Assembly (NCBI GenBank): GCA_017848855.1
Contig: JAFIHF010000004.1
Coordinates: 62,001-126,000 of the forward strand
Direction of reading: 5' to 3'
DNA from: Rhodanobacter denitrificans
GTDB lineage: Bacteria > Pseudomonadota > Gammaproteobacteria > Xanthomonadales > Rhodanobacteraceae
DNA length: 64,000 nt
Shown: in pieces, positions 54,153-63,051 of the stretch
How the letters are laid out: each line of letters starts with the position of its first letter
Numbering within the stretch: the first letter of the stretch is position 1
Notes under the pieces: model-generated
What the model was told of the DNA's origin: nothing
Seen by the model: only the letters and a program-made list of their open reading frames with translations
Database searches by the model: none
Made by a program: the position numbers and the translations under genes

Positions 54153-55334
54153 GTGACCGTCCTGCGCATGAGCGACCTCGACCTCCACGGCCAGCGCGTG
54201 CTGATCCGCGAAGACCTGAACGTGCCGATCGACGATCACGGCCGGATCACCTCCACCCAGCGCCTCGACGCCGCCCTGCCCACGATCAAGGCCGCGCGCG
54301 ACGCCGGCGCCAAGGTGATGGTGCTCTCGCACCTGGGTCGCCCGAAGGAAGGCCAGTTCGACGAGGCATCCTCGCTCGCCCCGGTGGCGGCGTGGCTGGG
54401 CGACAAGCTCGGCAAGCCGGTGCGCCTCGTGCGCGACTACCTCGACGGCGTGGATGTCGCCGCCGGCGAAGTGGTGGTGCTGGAGAACTGCCGCATGAAC
54501 GTGGGCGAAGGCAAGGACGACGAGGCGCTGGCGAAGCAGTACGCCGCGCTGTGCGACATCTTCGTGATGGACGCGTTCGGCACCGCGCACCGCGCCCAGG
54601 CCTCCACCCACGGCGTCATCAAGTACGCGCCGGTGGCCGCCGCCGGCCCGCTGCTGTCGGCGGAACTCGATGCGCTGGGCAAGGCGCTGGAACATCCGGC
54701 CAAACCGCTGCTGGCGATCGTGGCCGGCTCCAAGGTCTCCACCAAGCTCACCCTGCTGGAGAACCTGATCGGCAAGGTGGACCAGCTGATCGTGGGCGGC
54801 GGCATCGCCAACACCTTCATCGCCGCGATGGGCCACTCGGTGGGCAACTCGCTGGTGGAGACGGACCTGATCGACGCGGCGAAGAAAGTGCTCGCCGACG
54901 CCAAGCGCCGCGGCGCCGAAGTGCCGCTGCCGGTCGACGTGGTGGTGGCGCCGGCCTTCTCGGCCAACGCCCCGGCCACGGTGAAGGCGGTGGACCAGGT
55001 GCGCGAAGGCGAGATGATCCTCGACATCGGCCCGGAGACGGCGCAGCAGTACGCCGCGCTGATCGCCAAGGCCGGCACCGTGGTGTGGAACGGCCCGGTC
55101 GGCGTGTTCGAGTTCGACGCCTTCGGCAAGGGCACCGAGACGCTGGCGCGCGCGATCGCCGCGTCGAAGGCGTTCTCGATCGCCGGCGGCGGCGACACCC
55201 TGGCCGCGGTGGACAAGTACGGCATCGCCGACCGGGTTTCCTACATCTCCACCGGCGGCGGCGCGTTCCTGGAATTCCTCGAAGGCAAGGAGCTGCCCGC
55301 GGTGGCCGCGCTGAAGGCGCGAGCCGCGGCGTAA
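54153..55334 (+). CDS. pgk: Phosphoglycerate kinase
   Basis: A 393-residue glycolytic kinase with the N-terminal stretch [49 protein letters not shown] and [16 protein letters not shown]. The ATP side has [37 protein letters not shown] and the GGGDTLAAV loop. The start ATG at 54171 ([15 protein letters not shown]) is an alternative to the GTG at 54153, which has GGAG eight bases upstream (54142-54145). A HAD phosphatase gene begins on the last base of the pgk stop. Together with tkt, fba and pyk here it resembles the xanthomonad glycolysis group. Confidence 0.95.
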   Translation: MTVLRMSDLDLHGQRVLIREDLNVPIDDHGRITSTQRLDAALPTIKAARDAGAKVMVLSHLGRPKEGQFDEASSLAPVAAWLGDKLGKPVRLVRDYLDGVDVAAGEVVVLENCRMNVGEGKDDEALAKQYAALCDIFVMDAFGTAHRAQASTHGVIKYAPVAAAGPLLSAELDALGKALEHPAKPLLAIVAGSKVSTKLTLLENLIGKVDQLIVGGGIANTFIAAMGHSVGNSLVETDLIDAAKKVLADAKRRGAEVPLPVDVVVAPAFSANAPATVKAVDQVREGEMILDIGPETAQQYAALIAKAGTVVWNGPVGVFEFDAFGKGTETLARAIAASKAFSIAGGGDTLAAVDKYGIADRVSYISTGGGAFLEFLEGKELPAVAALKARAAA

Positions 55335-55966
55335 TGCTCTGCCTGTTCGACCTCGACGGCACGCTGATCGACTCCGAGCCCGGCATCACCGCCTGCATCC
55401 GGCACGCCTGCGAGCGGCTCGGCGTGCCGGCGCCGGCCGAGCTGCGGCCGTGGATCGGGCCGCCGCTGCGACACAGCTTCGCGCCGCTGCTCGGTCACGA
55501 CGCCGTGCGCGTCGAGGCGGCGGTGGACTACTACCACGAGCGCTTCGCCGTGCTGGGCTGGCGCGAGCATGCGGTCTACCCCGGCATCGCGGCGGCGATC
55601 GCACGCCTGCGCGAAGCCGGCCACCGCCTCGCCGTGGTCACCAGCAAGCCGATGCGGCATGCCGCGCCGATCCTGGAATCGCTGCCGTTCGGCGACGCCT
55701 TCGAGAAGCTGTACGGCCCCGACCCGTCCAGCGCGCATTGCGAGAAGGCCAGCATGATCGCCGCCGCGCTGGCCGACTTCGGTGCTGCGCCGCGCGAAGC
55801 CGCGATGATCGGCGACCGCCGCTACGACATCGAAGGCGCAGTCGCCAACCGCGTGCGCGGCATCGGCGTGCTGTGGGGTTTCGGTAGCCGCGAGGAATTG
55901 CAGCAGGCCGGCGCGCAGGCGCTGGCCGGCGATCCGGGGCAGCTTGCGGAGTTGCTGGTGGCGTAG
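55334..55966 (+). CDS. HAD-family hydrolase, phosphoglycolate phosphatase-like
   Basis: A 210-residue HAD hydrolase. Motif I is LFDLDGTLIDSEPG, motif II is VVTSKPM, and motif IV is MIGDRRYDIEGAVAN; the intermediate four-helix cap fits Gph-like enzymes. The start shares a base with the pgk stop (TAATG), so it is cotranscribed and coupled to pgk. Possible tasks are removal of 2-phosphoglycolate or a related toxic side product of glycolysis, but that is inferred from context. Confidence 0.88.
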   Translation: MLCLFDLDGTLIDSEPGITACIRHACERLGVPAPAELRPWIGPPLRHSFAPLLGHDAVRVEAAVDYYHERFAVLGWREHAVYPGIAAAIARLREAGHRLAVVTSKPMRHAAPILESLPFGDAFEKLYGPDPSSAHCEKASMIAAALADFGAAPREAAMIGDRRYDIEGAVANRVRGIGVLWGFGSREELQQAGAQALAGDPGQLAELLVA

Positions 55967-55977
55967 CCGCCTGCCCT

Positions 55978-56143
55978 GTAGGAGCGCACCCTGTGCGCGA
56001 ATGCTCTGGCGCTGATCGGAGCAAAAGCAATCGCGCACAGGGTGCGCTCCTACAGCCATCACCCTTTGGTGGCCGTGGGTCGGAATTCATCCCGACGGGT
56101 CGGGCCTGGCCGTTCGGGCGTGTCGGGCTGAAGCCCGACCCAC
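55978..56143. repeat. GTAG REP element followed by GGTCGGG element
   Basis: Perfect 23-bp GTAG arms (55978-56000 and 56031-56053) with a 30-base loop are followed by GTGGGTCGG...CCGACCCAC (56075-56143), which encloses ATTCATCCCGAC and GTCGGGCTGAAGCCCGAC. The same two elements occur separately elsewhere (22902 and 9200). They fill the gap between the HAD gene and tkt. Confidence 0.85.
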
Positions 56144-56186
56144 GATGGGCGCCAGGTTCGCGCACAGCATGCGCTCCACAGCAAAC

Positions 56187-56216
56187 GAAAACGCCGCGGA
56201 AATCCGCGGCGTTTTC
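56187..56216. terminator. Rho-independent terminator of tkt
   Basis: GAAAACGCCGCGGA (56187-56200) pairs with TCCGCGGCGTTTTC (56203-56216). On the minus strand this gives a GC stem with A and T flanks, 20 bases beyond the tkt stop; the plus strand would also end in TTTTC. Confidence 0.85.
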
Positions 56217-56236
56217 ATTCGCGGAACCGACAGCGA

Positions 56237-58237
56237 TCAGCCCGCGACGCGCTTCACCGCATCGACCACGTTCGCCACGGTGAAGCCGAAGTAGTCGAAC
56301 AGCTGGTTGGCCGGGGCCGAGGCGCCGAACGTGGTCATGCCGACCACTTCGCCGTCCAGGCCCACGTACTTGCGCCAGAAGTCGGCGATGCCGGCCTCCA
56401 CCGCCACGCGCGCGCGGCACCAGCCGGGCAGCACGCCTTCGCGGTATTCCAGCGGCTGCGCGTCGAAGGTCTCGGTGCACGGCATCGACACCACGCGCAC
56501 CGGCACGCCCTGCTGGGCCAGCGTGCGCATCGCTTCCATCGCCAGCTCCACCTCGGAGCCGGTGGCGATCAGGATCGCCTTGAACCTGGTGTCGGCCGGG
56601 TCGGACAGCACGTAGGCGCCGCGCGCGATGTCGGCCACCTGCTGCGCGTTGCGCTGCTGGTGCTTCAGCGTCTGGCGCGAGAACACGAGGCAGGACGGGC
56701 CATCCTTGCGCTCGATCGCCGCCTTCCACGCCGCCGCCGATTCCACCGCGTCGCAGGGGCGCCACACGCGGTTGTTCGGGATGTAGCGCAGGCTGGCCAT
56801 GTGCTCCACCGGCTGGTGGGTGGGGCCGTCCTCGCCCAGGCCGATCGAGTCGTGGGTGTAGACGTGGATGGAGTGCGCGGGGATCAGCGCGCTCATGCGC
56901 ACCGCGTTGCGCGCGTAGTCGGAGAACACCAGGAAGGTGGCGTCGTACGGAATGAAGCCGCCGTGCAGCGCCACGCCGGTGCCGATCGCGGTCATGCCGA
57001 ACTCGCGCACGCCGTAGTGCATGTAGTTGGCGCTGCCGTTGGCTTCGGTGACGCTGACCGAGCCCTTCCAGATCGTGAGGTTGGAGCCGGCGAGGTCCGC
57101 CGAGCCGCCGACCAGTTCGGGCAGCAGCGGGCCGAACGCGTTCAGCGTCATCTGCGAGGCCTTGCGGCTGGCCACGTCCGGGCCTTCGGCCTGCAGCTTC
57201 TCCACGTAGGCCTGCGACTCGGCGGCCCAGTTCGCCGGCAGCTGGCCGGCGAGGCGGCGCTGCAGTTCGGCGGCCGGCTCGGGGTAGGCCTTGGCGTAGG
57301 CGTCGAACAGCGCGTTCCACTCCGCCTCGTGCCTGGCGCCGGCCTGCTTCGCGTCCCAGCCGGCGTAGATCTCGGCGGGGATCTCGAACGGGGCGTAGTG
57401 CCAGTCCAGCATGTCGCGGGTGGCGGCGATCTCGTCCTTGCCGAGCGGCGCGCCGTGGCAGGCTTCGGTGCCTTCCTTGTGCGGCGAGCCGAAGCCGATG
57501 AGGGTCTTGCACATCACCAGCGAGGGCTTGCCGGTTTCGGCCTTGGCGGCGGCCAGCGCGGCCTTGATGCTGTCGGCGTCGTGGCCGTCCACGTCGCGTA
57601 CCACGTGCCAGCCGCAGGCCTCGAAGCGGGCGGCAGTGTCGTCGCTGAACCAGCCCGGCACTTCGCCGTCGATGGAGATGTTGTTGTGGTCGTAGATCAG
57701 GGTGAGCTTGCCCAGCTTCCAGGTGCCGGCCAGCGAGATCGCCTCCTGCGAGATGCCTTCCATCAGGCAGCCGTCGCCGCAGAACACCCAGGTGTGGTGG
57801 TCGACCACGTCGAAGCCGGGGCGGTTGAAGCGCTCGGCCAGCACCTTCTCGGCCAGCGCGAAGCCCACGCCGTTGGCGATGCCCTGGCCCAGCGGGCCGG
57901 TGGTGGTTTCCACGCCCACCGTCTCGTGCGCCTCGGGGTGGCCCGGGGTCTTGGAGTGCAGCTGGCGGAAGCGCTTCAGCTCGCTCATCGGCAGGTCGTA
58001 GCCCGACAGGTGCAGCACCGCGTACTGCAGCATCGAGCCGTGGCCGTTGGAGAGCAGGAAGCGGTCGCGGTTGAACCAGTGCGGGTTGGCCGGGTTGTGG
58101 CGGTGGAAGTCGTTCCACAGCACCTCGGCGATGTCGGCCATGCCCATCGGCATGCCCGGGTGGCCGGAATTGGCCGCCTCCACGGCGTCCATGGCGAGGG
58201 CGCGCACGGCGTTGGCGAGCTGGCGGCGGGTGGTCAT
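56237..58237 (-). CDS. tkt: Transketolase
   Basis: A 666-residue thiamine-diphosphate enzyme that moves two-carbon units between ketose and aldose phosphates. Motifs are [20 protein letters not shown] at the start, the ThDP motif [36 protein letters not shown] and the pyrimidine-domain [18 protein letters not shown]. The ATG at 58237 is chosen: it begins [20 protein letters not shown] and has GGAG eight bases upstream; the longer frame runs into intergenic DNA. It is followed by a strong terminator. The outer membrane protein genes start divergently 256 bases away. Confidence 0.96.
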   Translation of the reverse strand: MTTRRQLANAVRALAMDAVEAANSGHPGMPMGMADIAEVLWNDFHRHNPANPHWFNRDRFLLSNGHGSMLQYAVLHLSGYDLPMSELKRFRQLHSKTPGHPEAHETVGVETTTGPLGQGIANGVGFALAEKVLAERFNRPGFDVVDHHTWVFCGDGCLMEGISQEAISLAGTWKLGKLTLIYDHNNISIDGEVPGWFSDDTAARFEACGWHVVRDVDGHDADSIKAALAAAKAETGKPSLVMCKTLIGFGSPHKEGTEACHGAPLGKDEIAATRDMLDWHYAPFEIPAEIYAGWDAKQAGARHEAEWNALFDAYAKAYPEPAAELQRRLAGQLPANWAAESQAYVEKLQAEGPDVASRKASQMTLNAFGPLLPELVGGSADLAGSNLTIWKGSVSVTEANGSANYMHYGVREFGMTAIGTGVALHGGFIPYDATFLVFSDYARNAVRMSALIPAHSIHVYTHDSIGLGEDGPTHQPVEHMASLRYIPNNRVWRPCDAVESAAAWKAAIERKDGPSCLVFSRQTLKHQQRNAQQVADIARGAYVLSDPADTRFKAILIATGSEVELAMEAMRTLAQQGVPVRVVSMPCTETFDAQPLEYREGVLPGWCRARVAVEAGIADFWRKYVGLDGEVVGMTTFGASAPANQLFDYFGFTVANVVDAVKRVAG

Positions 58238-58339
58238 CGGTGTTCTCCGGGGCAGGCGGCGGCGAAAAACGTGCATTGTCGCCGATCCACCCGCTTGCTG
58301 TCGCGCCGCCAGCGCCGGCCGAGCCGGGTTGCGTCTTGA

Positions 58340-58380
58340 CATTAACCTGCACTTAATAATGAACTTTCCGGTATTGAATT
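58340..58380 (+). promoter_or_regulatory. Conserved upstream element of the first beta-barrel gene
   Basis: 41 bases match 59186-59226 at 32 positions without a gap. Shared cores are CATTAA, CACTTAATA, TGAACT and TATTGAAT. It lies about 110 bases before the 58494 ATG; the copy lies about 117 bases before the 59343 ATG. Presumed promoter or operator. Confidence 0.6.
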
Positions 58381-58493
58381 CCTTCAGCCGGGTCGCCATC
58401 TAATGGCCCGGCACCGCCCACGAGCGGTTGCCGAGCCGCAGCATCACCTTTCCCCGAGGCGCCGCGGACTGACCAGAACAAGAGGAATTCCCC

Positions 58494-59102
58494 ATGAAAA
58501 AGACAGTGCTCGCTCTTACCCTGGCTGCCGCCGGCTTCGTGGCCGTGCCGGCCGCCTTCGCCCAGGACCAGGCTCCGGCCTCCACCGCCCAGCAGGGCTG
58601 GTATGTCAGCGCCGACGCCGGCTACGCCAACGTCAGCAAGGGTCCCTACGACGACGGCAAGTTCACCGGCGGCGTGAAGGGCGGCTACCGCTTCGCGATC
58701 AACCCCGAGACCTCGCTGGGCGTGGAAGTGGGCTACCAGTGGCTGGGCCGCCTGTCCGCCCAGAGCCAGTACGCCGACCAGATCGCCGGCAACAGCAAGT
58801 CCAAGCTGCGCGGCAGCACCGCCGGCCTGGACCTGCGCTACAACTTCAACCCCAGCTGGTACGGCGAGCTGCGCGGCGGCCTGTTCTACGCCCAGGGCGA
58901 AGGCATCACCAACGGCGCCAACCCCGAGTTCCGCCAGTTCAACCGCACCAAGTACTACGCCGGTGCGGGCGTGGGCTACAACCTCAGCCAGAACTGGAGC
59001 GTGGGCGCGAACTACGACTACTACGCCGGTTCGGACAACGGCGAGCAGCGCGTGATGCTGCCCACCAACAAGTACTCGCTGAGCGCGGAATACCGCTTCT
59101 GA
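58494..59102 (+). CDS. Outer membrane beta-barrel protein (paralogue 1 of 3)
   Basis: A 202-residue exported protein. The signal peptide MKKTVLALTLAAAGFVAVPA ends with AFA before QDQAP. The mature part alternates aromatic and polar residues in beta-strands: QGWYVSADAGYANVSKG, TGGVKGGYRFAINP, TSLGVEVGYQWLG, AGLDLRYNFNPSWYGELRGG, YYAGAGVGYNLSQNWSVGA. It ends with YRF, the terminal aromatic used for BAM recognition. Family is OmpA-barrel/OmpX-like in shape. The neighbouring genes are paralogues. Function unknown; a strong terminator follows. Confidence 0.87.
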   Translation: MKKTVLALTLAAAGFVAVPAAFAQDQAPASTAQQGWYVSADAGYANVSKGPYDDGKFTGGVKGGYRFAINPETSLGVEVGYQWLGRLSAQSQYADQIAGNSKSKLRGSTAGLDLRYNFNPSWYGELRGGLFYAQGEGITNGANPEFRQFNRTKYYAGAGVGYNLSQNWSVGANYDYYAGSDNGEQRVMLPTNKYSLSAEYRF

Positions 59103-59131
59103 GCCCCGGCTTGGTTGACAGGCAATCCGGA

Positions 59132-59153
59132 ACGGGCGCCGCAAGGCGCCCGT
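59132..59153 (+). terminator. Rho-independent terminator
   Basis: ACGGGCGCC (59132-59140) and GGCGCCCGT (59145-59153) form a 9-bp stem with a GCAA loop, followed by TTTCTTTT. Confidence 0.92.
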
Positions 59154-59185
59154 TTTCTTTTCCGACACAGGGACTTGGCCGCAAA

Positions 59186-59226
59186 CATTAATCGCCACTT
59201 AATAGTGAACTAACAAGTATTGAATC
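59186..59226 (+). promoter_or_regulatory. Conserved upstream element of the second beta-barrel gene
   Basis: The partner of 58340-58380 (32 of 41 identical). The similarity continues weakly downstream (TTC-GCCCGG and CCATC). Presumed promoter or operator. Confidence 0.6.
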
Positions 59227-59342
59227 TTTTCGGCCCGGCAACCATCCAAGTGATGTGTCCGGCGACTTCCCCAGCGCCGCGCATGCGGCACCGCTCCATT
59301 CCCCATGGCCGGCAGCCGCCTTCCCATAACAGGAGACTCTCC

Positions 59343-59936
59343 ATGAAAAAGACTCTGTTCGCCCTTGCGCTCGCCTCCGCCGGCATGCTGGCCATCCCCG
59401 CCGCCTTCGCGCAGAGCGCGCCGGCCGACAACGGCGGCTGGTTCATCAACGGCAACGTGGGCCGCACCTCGATCGACAAGGGGCCGTACAACGGCCACGA
59501 CACCGGTTACGCGCTCAACGGCGGCTACCGCTGGTCGCTGGCGCCGAACTTCGCGCTGGGCGCCGAGCTGGGCTACAACGACCTCGGCAACATCCGCGCG
59601 AAGAACATCTTCAACAGCTCGCCGGTGATCGCCCCGGGCAAGTCGCAGCTGCACGGCTGGACCGCCGGCGCGAACGCCCACCTCGACCTCAGCCCGAGCT
59701 GGTACCTCGCCGGCCGCGCCGGCCTCTACAGCTGGACCGGCCACGGCATGAGCAACGACGTGAACCCGGTGCGCAAGAGCTTGGACAAGACCAGCTGGTA
59801 CGCCGGTGCGGGCGTGGGCTACAACGTCACGCAGAACGTCAGCGTGGGCCTGAACTACGACTACTTCGACGCCAAGAAGAACAGCGTGGACCTCAGCACC
59901 GACATGATCTCGGCCAGCGCGGAATTCCGCTTTTGA
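59343..59936 (+). CDS. Outer membrane beta-barrel protein (paralogue 2 of 3)
   Basis: A 197-residue exported protein with the signal peptide MKKTLFALALASAGMLAIPA ending AFA. It shares with the first paralogue the beta-strand pattern GGWFINGNVGRTSIDKGPYN, SLAPNFALGAELGYNDLGN, WTAGANAHLDLSPSWYLAGR and WYAGAGVGYNVTQNVSVGLN, and ends in EFRF. The ATG at 59343 has a Shine-Dalgarno AGGAGA about seven bases upstream. The gene has its own upstream element and its own terminator, so it is a separate transcription unit. Function unknown. Confidence 0.87.
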   Translation: MKKTLFALALASAGMLAIPAAFAQSAPADNGGWFINGNVGRTSIDKGPYNGHDTGYALNGGYRWSLAPNFALGAELGYNDLGNIRAKNIFNSSPVIAPGKSQLHGWTAGANAHLDLSPSWYLAGRAGLYSWTGHGMSNDVNPVRKSLDKTSWYAGAGVGYNVTQNVSVGLNYDYFDAKKNSVDLSTDMISASAEFRF

Positions 59937-59965
59937 TCCCAACCGGGACCCCAGCGGTTCGAACG

Positions 59966-59993
59966 ACGAAGGGCGCCGCAAGGCGCCCTTCGT
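59966..59993 (+). terminator. Rho-independent terminator
   Basis: A 12-bp perfect stem (59966-59977 and 59982-59993) with a GCAA loop, followed by CTGTCTTCCTT. It shares its core GGGCGCCGCAAGGCGCCC with the terminator at 59132, which fits gene duplication. Confidence 0.88.
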
Positions 59994-60085
59994 CTGTCTT
60001 CCTTGAACTGGTTTCGACGACTTCTTAACATTTGCCCGCCGCAAAGACGCGGCTCTCAGAAACCATGGACACAAGGGACCCATTC

Positions 60086-60673
60086 ATGCGCTCAAAGCAT
60101 CTGCTCACGATCGCCCTCGCCACCGGCGGCCTCTTCGCCACCGCCGCCCACGCCGACCAGACCAACGGCTGGTTCGTCAACGGCAGCGCCGGCACCGCCC
60201 ACTACAAGGCCACCGTCGATGGCCTGGGTAGCGGCACCGACAACAACACCGCCTTCATCCTCAATGCCGGCTGGCGCGACCAGGGCATCCTCGGCTTCGA
60301 GGCCGGCTACACCAATCTGGGCAGCTCCACCGCGAAGGACGGCTACGGCGACCGCTTCAAGGTGAAAGCCGATGGCTGGACGGTCGGCCTCAATGGCCAC
60401 TTCAACTTCAACGACCACTGGTACGTGTCGGCCCGTGCCGGCGGCTTCGTGTGGAAGCTGAAGGCCACGCTTTCGGTCAACAACGGCTCCTTCGGTTCGG
60501 CGACCTACCGCGACAGCATGCAGTCGCTCGACTGGTACGGCGGCGTGGGCACCGGCTACGACTTCGACAAGCACTGGAGCGTGGGCGCGAACTTCGACTA
60601 CTACAAGATGAACAAGCACGGCTACGACATCGGCTCGCGCATCTTCTCGATCAGCGGCGAGTACCGCTTCTGA
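60086..60673 (+). CDS. Outer membrane beta-barrel protein (paralogue 3 of 3)
   Basis: A 195-residue exported protein. Signal peptide MRSKHLLTIALATGGLFATA ends AHA. The barrel strands NGWFVNGSAGTAHYKATVDG, GILGFEAGYTNLGSST, WTVGLNGHFNFNDHWYVSAR and WYGGVGTGYDFDKHWSVGAN follow the pattern of the other two, and it ends EYRF. The ATG at 60086 has AAGGGA about eight bases upstream. It lacks the 41-base upstream element of the first two and is more diverged, so it is an older relative. Function unknown. Confidence 0.87.
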   Translation: MRSKHLLTIALATGGLFATAAHADQTNGWFVNGSAGTAHYKATVDGLGSGTDNNTAFILNAGWRDQGILGFEAGYTNLGSSTAKDGYGDRFKVKADGWTVGLNGHFNFNDHWYVSARAGGFVWKLKATLSVNNGSFGSATYRDSMQSLDWYGGVGTGYDFDKHWSVGANFDYYKMNKHGYDIGSRIFSISGEYRF

Positions 60674-60699
60674 CGTTTTCGCTGGCCGGGCAACAAGCA

Positions 60700-60725
60700 A
60701 AACGGGCGCCTCTCGGCGCCCGTTT
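60700..60725 (+). terminator. Rho-independent terminator
   Basis: An 11-bp perfect stem (60700-60710 and 60715-60725) with a TCTC loop, followed by CGTTTTTCGG. It closes the third beta-barrel gene. Confidence 0.9.
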
Positions 60726-60737
60726 CGTTTTTCGGCA

Positions 60738-60852
60738 GTGCAGCCATGGATGGCTGCCCGTTTGATTCTCGCGATCAGGGATGATCGCAAAAGATTCGAG
60801 CAGCGCTGCCGTGGCTGGCAGCGCGTTCGACTCACACGATCATCGACGATCG
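60738..60852. repeat. Dispersed palindromic repeat array, GATCGTCCATGATCGC family (copy 5)
   Basis: Two tandem degenerate copies: GCAGCCATGGATGGCTGCCC, TTGATTCTCGCGATCAGGG and ATGATCGC, then GCAGCGCTGCCGTGGCTGGC and ACGATCATCGACGATCGC. It reaches the last bases before the aldolase stop codon. Confidence 0.8.
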
Positions 60853-60853
60853 C

Positions 60854-61858
60854 TCAACCGTTCCACTGCCCCAGCGCGGCGAGGCCGTTGTCCCTGGCGC
60901 GGGCGTGCACGGTCTTCTGCGCTTCGGCGTAGTTGCCCTTCATGTCCTTGGCCCACAGCTTGAGCGCAGCCTGCTGCATGGCGCGGCCGTAGGAGAACGA
61001 CAGCGGCCACGGATGCGGGCCGATGCGGTTCATGGCGTTCAGGTGCGCGGTGCTCTGCTCGTCGGTCTGGCCGCCGGAGAGGAACACGATGCCCGGCAGC
61101 GAGGCCGGCACGCAGGTCTTGAGCACACGCACGGTGGCCTCGGCCACTTCCTCGACGTCGGCCTGCTCGGACGAGTCCTTGCCCGGAATCACCATGCTGA
61201 CCTTGAGGATGGTGCCTTCCAGCATCACGTTCTGCTCGTACAGCGCGTTGAACAGGCTGCGCAGCACGGCCTCGTGCACCTCGTAGCTCACCTCGATGCT
61301 GTGGTCGCCGTCCATGATCACTTCCGGCTCGACCATCGGCACCAGGCCGGCTTCCTGGCACAGCGCGGCGTAGCGCGCCAGCGCGTGGCAGTTCGCCTCG
61401 ATCGCGGTCGAGCTGGGGTTGTCCTCGGAGATGTTGATCACCGCGCGCCACTTGGCGAACTGGGCGCCCAGTTTCACGTATTCGGCCAGGCGCTCGCGCA
61501 GGCCGTCCAGGCCCTCGGTGACCACGTCGCCGGGGAAGCCGGCCAGCGGCACCGGGCCCTTGTCCACCTTGATGCCGGGGATGATGCCGTTCTTCTTCAT
61601 GATCTGGGTGAACGGCACGCCGTCCTTGGTCGACTGGCGGATCGTCTCGTCGTACAGGATCGCGCCGGAGATGTGCTCGTTCAGGCCCGGCGTGGTGAGC
61701 AGCAGCTCGCGGTAGGCGCGGCGGTTCTCCTCGGTGTTCTCGATGCCGACGGCCTCGAAACGCTTCTTGATGGTGTTGGTCGACTCGTCGATGGCGATGA
61801 TGCCCTTGCCGGGGGCGACCATGGCCAAGGCAACGCTTTCGAGATCTTCAATACTCAT
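60854..61858 (-). CDS. Class I fructose-bisphosphate aldolase
   Basis: A 334-residue enzyme of the animal-type class I aldolase family: MVAPGKGIIAIDESTNTIKK, RRAYRELLLTTPGLNEHISG, LVPMVEPEVIMDGDHSIEVS, the Schiff-base lysine in GTILKVSMVIPGKDS, and GIVFLSGGQTDEQSTAHLNA. It splits fructose-1,6-bisphosphate to triose phosphates. In xanthomonads a class I aldolase of this type stands in the tkt/pgk/pyk group; here it is followed by repeat DNA and preceded by a TonB-C-like gene, so it may be transcribed alone. Confidence 0.95.
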   Translation of the reverse strand: MSIEDLESVALAMVAPGKGIIAIDESTNTIKKRFEAVGIENTEENRRAYRELLLTTPGLNEHISGAILYDETIRQSTKDGVPFTQIMKKNGIIPGIKVDKGPVPLAGFPGDVVTEGLDGLRERLAEYVKLGAQFAKWRAVINISEDNPSSTAIEANCHALARYAALCQEAGLVPMVEPEVIMDGDHSIEVSYEVHEAVLRSLFNALYEQNVMLEGTILKVSMVIPGKDSSEQADVEEVAEATVRVLKTCVPASLPGIVFLSGGQTDEQSTAHLNAMNRIGPHPWPLSFSYGRAMQQAALKLWAKDMKGNYAEAQKTVHARARDNGLAALGQWNG

Positions 61859-61987
61859 GACGGCTCCGTGCAGCGAGGCGATACCGGCCCGCTCGAGGGT
61901 GGGCGCCGCCCCGGGTGGGGCGGCATGGTTAAAGCCGCAGATTATAACGGAACCGCCGGGCCCCGCAGGGGCGGAGCCGGCCCGGGC

Positions 61988-62428
61988 TCAGCTGCCGTAG
62001 CCGGGCAGCTTGCAGGCGTCCATCAGCCGCTGCCGCGCCGCGGCGTCGTCCGGCGAGTTGAACGGCACGATGTAGTAGGTGGCGATCGGCTGGCCGATCT
62101 TGTTGGTCAGCGAGGGGCCGTAGCGGAAGTTCTTCACCGCGGACAGCGCGGCCGGGCCGAGGTCGCTCTTGGGTTCCACCTTGGCGACCTGCACGTGCAT
62201 CGGCACGCCGTCGGAGCCGATTTCGTAGGTCACCGCCACGCAGCCGGGCTTGGTGAGGTTCAGCCCCGAATTGGGCAGGTCCACGTTCACCGTGGTGTTG
62301 AGCCGGATCCAGTAGTGGTACAGGTTCTGCGGATCGACCTTGTTCGCCTGCGCCAGCACCGGCGTGGCGCAAATCAGTGCCGAAACCAGCAGCAGGGGAC
62401 GGATCAGGCGGCGGGCACGCGAAGGCAT
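61988..62428 (-). CDS. Small exported protein with TonB-C-like domain
   Basis: A 146-residue protein with a signal peptide (MPSRARRLIRPLLLVSALIC, then ATPVLA before Q). The mature part has NSGLNLTKPGCVAVTYEIGS and VKNFRYGPSL, which look like the C-terminal domain of TonB (GxVxVxxxIxxxG and FxP). There is no transmembrane anchor or Pro-rich region, so it would be soluble in the periplasm. It lies between the aldolase and a membrane protein on the same strand. Partner and function unknown. Confidence 0.65.
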   Translation of the reverse strand: MPSRARRLIRPLLLVSALICATPVLAQANKVDPQNLYHYWIRLNTTVNVDLPNSGLNLTKPGCVAVTYEIGSDGVPMHVQVAKVEPKSDLGPAALSAVKNFRYGPSLTNKIGQPIATYYIVPFNSPDDAAARQRLMDACKLPGYGS

Positions 62429-62464
62429 GGGGAGTTCTCCGATGGCAGGGACGACGGCGCCAGT

Positions 62465-63019
62465 CTAGCCGCGCGGCGTCATGCCGGCGTGGTCGTCCGG
62501 CGACACGACCTGGACAGGCGCCCTCCCGCGCAAACGCTGCAGCAGAACGGCCAAGCCCTGCGAGCCGAGCATCAGAGCCGCACCGGCCACCAGCGAGACC
62601 ACGGCCCGAATCAGGCCACCCCACTGCCCTGTCGGCAGCTGCATGCCTGGATAGCGGTCGCGCATCACATGCAGTTGCCAAAGCGCTGCCCCGGTTGAGA
62701 TGGCGTCAGCCAGACCTTCGATCAGAAACCACGCGCCAAGCGTTGCGAAGGCGATGCGTTGCAGACCATCGGCATCGATGCCGCCCTCCAGCGGCAAGTC
62801 GTCGCTGGCACGCAGGGCGCAGCGCGCCAGCCATCCCGGACGGAGCCAAAGCACTACGGCCAGCAACAACGCCAACGCGGCGAAGCCGAGCTCCATCGCG
62901 AAAAATGCGCGGTCGCGCATGCCGAGCAAGGCAGGTAGCGCAGCAAACACTTCCACAGCCAGCAACACCGCCCCCAGCCGGATGACGATGCACAACACCG
63001 CATGCAACGTGGTCTTCAT
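62465..63019 (-). CDS. Hypothetical four-helix inner membrane protein
   Basis: A 184-residue protein with four hydrophobic helices: about residues 7-30 (LHAVLCIVIRLGAVLLAVEV), 40-62 (AMELGFAALALLLAVVLWLR), 88-112 (RIAFATLGAWFLIEGLADAI) and 135-160 (LIRAVVSLVAGAALMLGS). A short polar tail ends SPDDHAGMTPRG. The ATG at 63019 has AGGGGAGGGG upstream, which fixes the start. I do not recognise the family. It may be cotranscribed with the pyk gene upstream (32 bases) and the TonB-C-like gene downstream (36 bases). Confidence 0.7.
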   Translation of the reverse strand: MKTTLHAVLCIVIRLGAVLLAVEVFAALPALLGMRDRAFFAMELGFAALALLLAVVLWLRPGWLARCALRASDDLPLEGGIDADGLQRIAFATLGAWFLIEGLADAISTGAALWQLHVMRDRYPGMQLPTGQWGGLIRAVVSLVAGAALMLGSQGLAVLLQRLRGRAPVQVVSPDDHAGMTPRG

Positions 63020-63051
63020 ATCCCCTCCCCTTGGGACACTGGAACCGCGCG

